In this document: positions 1 to 5,314 of the stretch, in pieces
Layout: every line of letters begins with the position of its first letter
Position numbering within the stretch: position 1 is the stretch's first letter
Origin: JBBRYB01 sp038238115
GTDB taxonomy: Bacteria; Actinomycetota; Actinomycetes; Propionibacteriales; Nocardioidaceae
Assembly (NCBI GenBank): GCA_038238115.1
Contig: JBBRYB010000130.1
Span: 1 to 6,791 of the forward strand
Length of the DNA: 6,791 nt
Direction: 5' to 3'
Program-made: the position numbers and the translations under genes
The notes under the pieces: generated by a model
Database searches by the model: none
Told to the model about the DNA's origin: nothing
Seen by the model: the letters and a program-made list of their open reading frames with translations, nothing else

Positions 1-1
1 A

Positions 2-340
2 CTGCTGGGAGGCGATGACAGTCAGGCGAGCTGTATCACTACCCCGACGTCGCGAACCGGCGGGAGGACCCTGTCGCCCGCCTTAGCCGCAGGCCAGGAC
101 ATCTCGCTGACCGGAAACGGCGGGTCGACCGACGCGGCCTCGGGCGACCGGTACGTCTATGGCCGAGTATCGTCACGCATAGCTGCGGTCGTGGTCATCA
201 CGACCGCCGGCTTGCAAGTGACCGCTTCGGTGGCTCATGGTTCATACATCGCGTGGTGGCCAGGCGGCGCTGGTCCAGCGACGATCACGGCAGAAGGTCT
301 CCACGGACAGGGGATCGCCACGATCAGTCCGCGTCTCTAG
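2..340 (+). CDS. C-terminal end of an unidentified protein, truncated by the window start
   Basis: The frame starting at base 2 is open for 112 codons to the TAG at 338-340 and continues upstream out of the window, so the start is not visible. The encoded end is rich in Gly, Thr, Ser and Val and looks beta-rich. It contains RYVYGRVSSRIAAVVVITT, followed by GLQVTASVAHGSYIAWWPGG. A 'GRV...V.V....G..V.A.V..G...AWWPG' pattern is, from memory, common at the ends of actinobacterial exported or membrane-anchored proteins of unknown function; I cannot name a family. Third codon positions lean to G/C. No signal peptide or transmembrane segment can be judged because the N-terminus is missing. The next gene begins 15 bases downstream in the same direction, suggesting one transcript. 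Other readings of this stretch are shorter and low in complexity. I am fairly sure it is coding and unsure of its role. Confidence 0.6.
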   Translation: MLGGDDSQASCITTPTSRTGGRTLSPALAAGQDISLTGNGGSTDAASGDRYVYGRVSSRIAAVVVITTAGLQVTASVAHGSYIAWWPGGAGPATITAEGLHGQGIATISPRL

Positions 341-355
341 ATGAGGGGCTCGCAA

Positions 356-604
356 ATGTTCGGTTTCAACTGGGTAGACGCCCTGATTCTGCTGGGGCTC
401 TTGGCCGCGATCGGCTGGCTCATCCGCCATGCATTCCGCAGACCAATCGGGTCGACACGTCGCGATGGCCGCGGAGACTCCCGCGCCGTCGGGGGCACCG
501 AAAGCGCGACTATTGACAACGACGACTGGGCCACGCAAGTCCTCGATCACGGGCGCGCGGCGAGACGGCGCAATCGGGGCCAGCGAAGCAACCCTGGTGG
601 CTAG
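356..604 (+). CDS. Small single-pass membrane protein, function unknown
   Basis: An 82-residue protein. I chose the ATG at 356 because GAGGGG at 343-348 sits seven bases before it; an in-frame ATG at 341 lies upstream of that ribosome-binding site and would add five residues. Residues about 7-23 (VDALILLGLLAAIGWLI) form one hydrophobic helix, followed at once by basic residues RHAFRRP. By the positive-inside rule this predicts a C-terminal tail in the cytoplasm. The tail (residues 30-82) is polar, Arg- and Gly-rich and probably disordered. No catalytic motif is visible and I recognise no family. It begins 15 bases after the preceding stop codon, so the two are probably co-transcribed and may work together at the membrane. 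The main doubt is that short Arg-rich tails can be spurious, but the ribosome-binding site and clean hydrophobic helix support a real gene. Confidence 0.55.
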   Translation: MFGFNWVDALILLGLLAAIGWLIRHAFRRPIGSTRRDGRGDSRAVGGTESATIDNDDWATQVLDHGRAARRRNRGQRSNPGG

Positions 605-953
605 CTAGGGGCGGCGGTGGCTGCTTAGGAGCGTCGATCGCGGGCATGTTGTCGTAGTGCCCGGCCTCGATGTCGACGGCGGTCGGGTTGAAGGGCTTCA
701 GGTACTTTCCGTGCAATCGATTCGCTGCGCCGGTAGTGGGCTCCTTGTCGCAGTACGAAGCGCAGCGCCCCGGCGCGTGATCAGACCGCGTTGCACTCCC
801 AACTGTATGTTGGCGGGCCAGGCCCATCGGCAGGTTTATGCGTGAGTGTCCACGCGTCCCCCCTGTTGATCCGGAACTTAGGGGACGTCACCTGGGCGGC
901 CAAACCGCAGGCAGTAGGACGTGACCCCGAAGGTAGCGGTAGGGGTACCTCTA

Positions 954-980
954 CAGCGCGTTGAGCGCTCTGACGCGCTG
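954..980. repeat. Perfect 8-bp inverted repeat (hairpin) in the intergenic region
   Basis: CAGCGCGT at 954-961 is matched by its reverse complement ACGCGCTG at 973-980. The 11-base loop contains a further AGCGCT palindrome at 964-969. No T-tract follows on either strand, so it is a poor intrinsic terminator. It could be an operator-like dyad or chance in GC-rich DNA. Confidence 0.4.
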
Positions 981-1198
981 GCCCTGCTGGACGTCCTCGG
1001 CAGCGTCGCGAGCAAGGAAGAGGGCGGCAATTGCTGGAGGCGGCCGCGTTGCTGGCGTCGTCACTCCGCCTGCGTGACGCCGATCAGGGCGGCGAGCACC
1101 CAAGGGTTTGGTCGCCGGCCAAGACGTCGAACCGGCCGACGGGTCCGACGGGCGGCGCAGAACACAGGTATGCGCGAAAGGGCAGACCTGAGTCGGAG

Positions 1199-1227
1199 TT
1201 GACGGCCGCCGGCCCATCGCTGGATAC
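1199..1227 (+). promoter_or_regulatory. Possible sigma-70-type promoter for the toxin gene
   Basis: TTGACG at 1199-1204 matches a -35 box closely. After 17 bases, GGATAC at 1222-1227 is a weak -10 box (TACGAT at 1225 fits the -10 consensus better but at a 20-base spacing). A transcript starting near 1235 would carry the AGGAGG at 1244-1249 and the ATG at 1253, giving a short leader. This agrees with the chosen start and would exclude the earlier in-frame ATG at 1229. This is motif matching only; actinobacterial promoters are variable. Confidence 0.3.
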
Positions 1228-1252
1228 GATGGGTCGAATCGCCAGGAGGACC

Positions 1253-3946
1253 ATGGAGCCTGTCCGGACCTGCGCGCCGCAGTCGGTGTCGACGGCGAAA
1301 CGGCCGGTCAAGCCGAGGGTGTCGCGCGCGAAGCCGGTGGACGCGCTGCTCGACCTGCAACGGGCCGCCGGCAATGCCGCGGTGGTCGCGCACCTGGCGG
1401 ACGTACGGTCGGGGAATTCGGCCGCTCCCCACCTGCTGCCGATCCAACGATGTGGCCCGACTCCTTGCGACTGTTCAGATGCGGAACGCACCGGGTACGC
1501 GGTCACGCACGGCGAGAAATCCGTCGTACAGCGGGACGTGACCGATGATCTGGCCGCGCTCATCGCCAAGGACCTGGCAGAGTACACCGCACAGAACCGG
1601 AATCCGTTCCCGCATATCCGCGAGGTCTTCCACCGGCTCGACTCCGACATCGAGGACAACGTCGCGGCCGCGTTCGTCGAGAGGCTGGGTCCGCAGCTGC
1701 TGGAAGTCTTCGCCGAGACGGATGACGGCCGGAAGGTGATGGACCTGCTCACCGAGGCGATGCTCACCGGTCACGTCACCTCCTTCGAAGCTCTGCAGGC
1801 GGATCGGATCCTGGCGGCTAGAAGCGGGTGGATGTCCGCGGACGAGCACGAGAAGGCGGTTCGGCGCATCGCGGCGTTGCGACGTCACGCGGAGGACACC
1901 GGCGTCGAGGGCATGGTGAACGAGTTGGCGTTGAAGGCCGCGACCTCGTTGGCGGCATTCGCGGCGGGTCGCCGCTACGACGAAGTCACCACGATTCTGC
2001 GCGGTACCGACTCCAACGTCGAAGACAATGTCGCGTCCCATCTGATCGAGTTGCTCACCACCCCACAGCTCGAGGAGGCGGCCGAAGATCCGGCCGGGGT
2101 GACCATGCTCGACGTGTGCTACGACGCACTCATCACCGGCACGGTGACCTCATTCGAGAGCTTCCAGGGCGACCGGATTCTTGCGGCGCGAGTGAAGGGC
2201 CGCAACATCGGCGCCGGTGAGGTCGAGAAGGTGCTGCAGAACCCGACCATCTTTCCGCTAGAAACCAGCTGGGGCTCGAGCGCGACCATCGTGGCGTCGC
2301 TGGAGACCAACGGCACCGTCAAGGTCTACTACGACACCTGGACCGGCGCCAGCCAGCCGAAGTATGCGAAAGACATGGACACGTTGACCGCGCGCTTTGG
2401 CCAGAGCCAAGTCTTCTCCGGTATGGTTCTCCAACCCGACGAAATCGTGATGGTCAAGCTCTACGACCAGGACGAACAGCCGCACCCCATCCCGGCCATC
2501 AAACTGATCGACTTGGCCAACCGCCAATTGCAGGACTTCGAGGGCAAGTTCGAGAAGGTCACCATCCTCGGTGCCACGGTGGGCCTGGGCGCGGTCGGCG
2601 GGGCGGGCGTGCTGGGCATGCTGGACACCGCGGCGTTCGCCATCAGCACCGCGTCGACCTTCATCGACGCCTATCGGTCGGACATCGCCAAGACTGCAGG
2701 CGGCAGCGCGTTCCTGGAGGTCTGGGACGTCGTGCAGGGCGTCGCGGACCTGTACGGCTGGGGTCGGCTGGGTGCCGACGGGCTGCATTTGCTTCGTGCC
2801 AAGGTGACGCCGGCCTTGCGGAGTTGGCGGGCCGAGCGGCTGACCGGGTTGTCTGACGCCGAGCGGGCGACGATCGGTCAGGCCCAGCGGGAGGCCGACA
2901 AGTGGGTCGGTGGTGTGGAACAGGCCGAGGCCGCCGAGGCCAAGAATCTGCGCGAGGGTGAGCATCCACACGCCGATGAGGGTGGCGATGTGCATCCTGG
3001 TGACGCGCACGAGCCGGCGGCACCCCATGGCGGTGATGGTCGCCCAGCCGTAGCCCATGAGGCGTCACGGGCGGTGGGCGAGGCCGGCATAGAGCGTGAG
3101 GCGCAGCAGGCCGTCGTGCGGGCCGAGCGATCGGTTGTCAACGAGCTCGGTGAGGCTCATGAGCTGAGTGTGCTCGTCGACGGCCGGATCATCAGGTGCT
3201 CCAGCGAATGTGAGGTGATCGCGAGCTCGTTGGCGACAAGGGCGCGCAATATCACCGGGATGCGTGTCGATCGAGCCCGCGAGCTGGTCGTGCAGGCGGC
3301 TGACCTGGCCCGGGAGTCGACTGCGTTGGCGGCATCCGGCCTCCCGGAAGCCGAACGAGCGGCGCGTGAGGCTGCGCTGCTGACCCGTGCTGAACAGCTT
3401 GAGCGTCAGATGAGCGGCATGGAGCGCTTCGCTGCGCGCGAGTACGGTCAGGCAGCCATCGAAGCCGAGACGAAGATGCGGGCCTTTGATGCGGCCGGCG
3501 GGCGTGCTGATCTGTCGGCGGCCGACCAGGCCTGGCTGACGTCCGACCCGCGCCATCCCAGGCTCGCCTTCGACCCCGGCGGCAACGCGGCCTATCGGAT
3601 CGAAGAGGCGAGGTCCGCTTTGGAGGCTGAAGCGACAGGCGCCCTGACGCCGCCAGTGCGACGCAGCTTCGACTCCGGCGCGGACTTCGTTGACGGTGCG
3701 GGCCGGCCCTGGAGCTTCAAGGGGACGGCGCCTGCGGCGGTCGGCGCCACGCCGGCCCAGGTGGTGTCAGGAGTCGTAGAAGAGGCACGCGCCACCCGCG
3801 ATACCGTGGCCGATCTCCGCCACCTGTCGTCGGCCGACCAGGCCACCGCGGCGGCCGACATCACGCATCAGTTGAGCTCGGGAGGGGCGCATGCCGAAGT
3901 CAGGTTCGTGCCGCCGATTGCAGCTCCCATCCCCGCGCGCCGGTGA
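1253..3946 (+). CDS. Multi-domain polymorphic toxin, probable injection-system cargo with C-terminal nuclease-like domain
   Basis: 897 residues from the ATG at 1253, chosen for AGGAGG at 1244-1249 (spacing three bases, rather short) and because the leader motif lies just inside it. In-frame codons upstream to 1031 have no ribosome-binding site and read as Arg/Gly filler. Order of parts: LQRAAGNAAV at 35-44, then IQRCG (64-68) and VQRD (92-95), the leader style I know from actinobacterial proteins linked to contractile injection systems; a duplicated helical module (130-190, 253-313); a beta-rich stretch (about 330-434); a Gly-rich hydrophobic segment (436-471) that could insert in a membrane; a His/acid-rich linker (569-602); HELSVLVDGRIIRCSSEC (636-653), a pretoxin-type motif; an Ala/Arg/Glu-rich helical region; and a toxin tip (about 770-897) with GADFVDGAGRPWSFKG, giving Asp811, Ser821 and Lys823. 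The DUF4157 HExxH motif is absent. The stop overlaps the next gene's GTG by four bases. Toxin role is inferred; nuclease activity is a weaker inference. Confidence 0.72.
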   Translation: MEPVRTCAPQSVSTAKRPVKPRVSRAKPVDALLDLQRAAGNAAVVAHLADVRSGNSAAPHLLPIQRCGPTPCDCSDAERTGYAVTHGEKSVVQRDVTDDLAALIAKDLAEYTAQNRNPFPHIREVFHRLDSDIEDNVAAAFVERLGPQLLEVFAETDDGRKVMDLLTEAMLTGHVTSFEALQADRILAARSGWMSADEHEKAVRRIAALRRHAEDTGVEGMVNELALKAATSLAAFAAGRRYDEVTTILRGTDSNVEDNVASHLIELLTTPQLEEAAEDPAGVTMLDVCYDALITGTVTSFESFQGDRILAARVKGRNIGAGEVEKVLQNPTIFPLETSWGSSATIVASLETNGTVKVYYDTWTGASQPKYAKDMDTLTARFGQSQVFSGMVLQPDEIVMVKLYDQDEQPHPIPAIKLIDLANRQLQDFEGKFEKVTILGATVGLGAVGGAGVLGMLDTAAFAISTASTFIDAYRSDIAKTAGGSAFLEVWDVVQGVADLYGWGRLGADGLHLLRAKVTPALRSWRAERLTGLSDAERATIGQAQREADKWVGGVEQAEAAEAKNLREGEHPHADEGGDVHPGDAHEPAAPHGGDGRPAVAHEASRAVGEAGIEREAQQAVVRAERSVVNELGEAHELSVLVDGRIIRCSSECEVIASSLATRARNITGMRVDRARELVVQAADLARESTALAASGLPEAERAAREAALLTRAEQLERQMSGMERFAAREYGQAAIEAETKMRAFDAAGGRADLSAADQAWLTSDPRHPRLAFDPGGNAAYRIEEARSALEAEATGALTPPVRRSFDSGADFVDGAGRPWSFKGTAPAAVGATPAQVVSGVVEEARATRDTVADLRHLSSADQATAAADITHQLSSGGAHAEVRFVPPIAAPIPARR
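1640..1822 (+). repeat. Internal duplicated module, copy 1 (toxin residues 130-190)
   Basis: This encodes a 61-residue helical module beginning DSDIEDNVAAAF and ending TSFEALQADRILAAR. It aligns without gaps to the copy exactly 369 bases (123 residues) downstream, with about 31 of 61 residues identical by eye. The most conserved parts are DS-x-x-EDNVA at the start and VTSFE-x-x-Q-x-DRILAAR at the end. Confidence 0.8.
2009..2191 (+). repeat. Internal duplicated module, copy 2 (toxin residues 253-313)
   Basis: The second copy begins DSNVEDNVASHL and ends TSFESFQGDRILAAR. The two copies are separated by about 62 unique residues including an Ala-rich helix. The divergence (about half identical) shows an old duplication within the protein, not a recent DNA-level repeat or an assembly artefact. 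Confidence 0.8.
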
Positions 3947-4599
3947 CCGACATGTTCGATATCAATGAACACCTCGCCCGGCACGAGCGGTGGCTTGCGG
4001 GAAACGAAGCCGGCCAGCGTCTGGAGGTCACGGCCGTCTCGCTCGTTGCCGCCGATCTGCACGGTCGCGATCTCCGCGAGGCGCGCTTCCTCGATGTAGA
4101 TCTGAGCCGGGCGGACCTCTCCGGTGCAAGGTTTCGGCGGGCGCTGCTGCGCCGGTGCCGTCTCGAAAGCGCGCACGTAGCAGCAGCCGAACTCCCCGAA
4201 TCCGTAATCGACGACTGCGACTGGCATCTTGCTGATGCCCGAGAGGTCACGCTGACCGGAGCATGGATCACTCGGTCCGTACTCGCAGCCGCGATCCTCC
4301 GAGAAGGCTTTTTGCGCAAGGTCACCGCCTCAGCGTGCGACTTCTCCAGCTGCGACCTCTCTGGGGCAGATCTCTCCCGCGCGTCGGTGACCGACTGCAA
4401 TCTCTCAGCCGCGAACCTTCGCGGTGCCGACCTTCGGGGCGCCACGTTCAGCGGATCCCTTTTCAGGCAAGCCGATCTCGCCGGGGCTCGTTTCGAGGAC
4501 ACAGCGCTCATCGACTGTGACATCTCCGAGGTGTCCTTGACCAGTCTCGACGTCTCTGGGATACGCCTAGTCGGGACTTCCCGGCTGCCGATCCGTTGA
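3943..4599 (+). CDS. Pentapeptide-repeat protein, candidate immunity protein for the upstream toxin
   Basis: 218 residues from the GTG at 3943, whose GTGA overlaps the toxin's stop codon. No purine-rich ribosome-binding site precedes it, so translation probably depends on ribosomes finishing the toxin gene; an in-frame ATG at 3952 is the alternative start. Residues 1-25 contain a short helix of the HxRWLxGN type that often caps such proteins. From about 30 the A(D/N)LxX repeat begins: ADLHGRDLREARFLDVDLSR, then ADLSGARF. The middle (about 76-145) is degenerate, and a clear block returns at about 146-205 (CDLSGADLSR, ANLRGADLRGATF, ADLAGARF). Such repeats fold as a right-handed quadrilateral beta-helix; in MfpA and Qnr this helix mimics DNA and protects gyrase. 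The family assignment is sure. The immunity role rests on coupling to the toxin gene, which is how toxin and immunity genes are usually arranged. Confidence 0.85.
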   Translation: MTDMFDINEHLARHERWLAGNEAGQRLEVTAVSLVAADLHGRDLREARFLDVDLSRADLSGARFRRALLRRCRLESAHVAAAELPESVIDDCDWHLADAREVTLTGAWITRSVLAAAILREGFLRKVTASACDFSSCDLSGADLSRASVTDCNLSAANLRGADLRGATFSGSLFRQADLAGARFEDTALIDCDISEVSLTSLDVSGIRLVGTSRLPIR

Positions 4600-4615
4600 G
4601 GCAGGCACAGTAACT

Positions 4616-4841
4616 ATGGGCACAGCCGAGATCACCAACCAGTCCATCCGCACCCGCTTACCTTCTCTGGCTCTCGCGCCTGCACTGCCGGGCCATCACG
4701 CTGGAGCTTCTGGACCGGTTGGTCGATCGGGCCGCTGAGTTCGCAGACCCCGCCTCGGACCAGGGCTGGATCGAGACCGGCCGTCGGGAGGTGGACCGCC
4801 TAGCTGCCGCCTCGGTAGGCGAGTCCTCGACGCCGCGCTAG
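4616..4841 (+). pseudogene. Small gene with a one-base frameshift, function unknown
   Basis: An ATG at 4616, 17 bases after the immunity gene's stop, opens a frame reading MGTAEITNQSIRTR and then drifts into low-quality sequence with a stop near 4736. From 4659 the adjacent frame reads YLLWLSRLHCRAITLELLDR, then LVDRAAEFADPASDQGWIET and GRREVDRLAAASVG, to the TAG at 4839. That frame has coding-like codons but no usable start of its own. Removing one T of the pair at 4658-4659 joins the two into a coherent protein of about 74 residues, mostly helical. I recognise no family. Its position suggests it was the third gene of the toxin operon. It may be a real inactivation, a programmed shift (no obvious slippery run) or a sequencing error; homologues would settle it. 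Confidence 0.5.
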
Positions 4842-4884
4842 CTGGCTGTAGGTCTTGTCAAGCGATCCAGTGAGCATGGTTGTG

Positions 4885-4903
4885 AGCTCCGGGTGGGGGA
4901 GCT
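4885..4903 (+). terminator. Weak hairpin, possible transcription end of the toxin operon
   Basis: AGCTCC (4885-4890) and GGAGCT (4898-4903) form a 6-bp stem with a 7-base loop, 44 bases after the broken third gene. The downstream sequence is T- and G-rich but has no true T-run, so intrinsic termination is only a possibility. Confidence 0.25.
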
Positions 4904-5016
4904 GATTCGTGCTGTTGGCTGTTGGTGTGTCGGGGATTGGTGCCGGGCGCCCACGCTGACGTATGCGACCTCGTCCGGTTTTTGGGTCATCTGGCGTCGT
5001 TCGGGCTGCTGTGATG

Positions 5017-5101
5017 GCGAAAGGGCCGGGCGCCAAGCTAGTAGCGGCGTAACGCGCTAGCGTCCGCCATAGCCCACACGGCGTCTGGTCCGGCCCTTCG
5101 C
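5017..5101. repeat. Strong imperfect inverted repeat with nested hairpins, candidate structured RNA
   Basis: Bases 5017-5029 pair with 5090-5101 (GCGAAGGGCCGG against CCGGCCCTTCGC, with one bulged A). The 60 bases between include an inner dyad, GCTAG at 5037-5041 with CTAGC at 5057-5061, so the whole can fold as a branched hairpin on either strand. It lies about 215 bases beyond the transposase stop, on its downstream side. It could be part of a bridge RNA, the palindromic target into which an IS110-type element inserted, or an unrelated structured element. Confidence 0.5.
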
Positions 5102-5314
5102 TGGTCCCACGATCTCACTCCTGAGCCGGAGTTGTGAAGAGGATCAGGTGCCTCCTTGGTGTTCGATGGGCGACGCGTCGGTGCTTCCTCGTCGCCCGAT
5201 GATGCGCCGCCGCTTGTCGCCGTCAATGTCGGCTTCCTCGCTGTTGCTGGGTTGCATGTTGACGGCTCTGGCGCGGCGGCAGTCGGGCGGTGATCGAGGA
5301 ATCCCCCGGTCTGG

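Larger units (their letters stand above)
605..1252. other. Gene-poor intergenic region upstream of the toxin gene
   Basis: I see no gene here with a good start, ribosome-binding site and recognisable product. Two stretches have some coding character. On the minus strand, about 790 down to 605, codons with a strong G/C third position spell a stretch including LHGKYLKPFNP and DIEAGHYDNMPAID, but its longest frame (827 to 510) runs antisense into the small membrane-protein gene. On the plus strand, 921-1020 spells an ordinary-looking peptide (SDALALLDVLGSVASKEEGG) that then turns into Arg-rich sequence, as after a frameshift. These may be decayed gene fragments. A hairpin lies at 954-980, and the likely toxin promoter is at the right end. 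Confidence 0.5.
4842..5314. other. Gene-free tract downstream of the IS110 transposase; possible bridge-RNA region
   Basis: No convincing gene lies here on either strand; the open frames are low in complexity and lack ribosome-binding sites. It contains a short hairpin (4885-4903) and a strong inverted repeat (5017-5101). IS110-family elements carry a non-coding RNA, the bridge RNA, beside the transposase gene: in its upstream flank in one subgroup, and in its downstream flank in the IS1111 subgroup. Here the upstream flank looks short because other repeats begin about 23 bases before the transposase start, so part of this tract is the better place for such an RNA. The left boundary of the element within this tract cannot be fixed by eye. 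Confidence 0.4.

Noticed and set aside
921..1202. Plus-strand frame of 93 residues before the toxin
   Set aside because: The first third looks plausible, but the rest is Arg-rich, there is no ribosome-binding site and it overlaps the likely promoter of the toxin.
1031..1252. N-terminal extension of the toxin to 1031 (971 residues)
   Set aside because: The frame is open but starts with TTG, has no ribosome-binding site, and reads as atypical sequence; AGGAGG precedes the ATG at 1253 and the leader motif begins shortly after it.
1253..1640. DUF4157 metallopeptidase-like domain in the toxin's N-terminus
   Set aside because: The leader style is similar, but there is no HExxH-type motif or the usual domain length; only the LQRxAGN and VQR motifs are shared.
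1475..3058. Long minus-strand reading frames opposite the toxin (1475-2041, 2258-3058)
   Set aside because: They mirror the G/C-rich third positions of the real gene, lack ribosome-binding sites and show no recognisable domain.
5017..5101. Integron attC site
   Set aside because: The dyad lacks clear RYYYAAC and GTTRRRY core sites at its ends, and no integrase is present.
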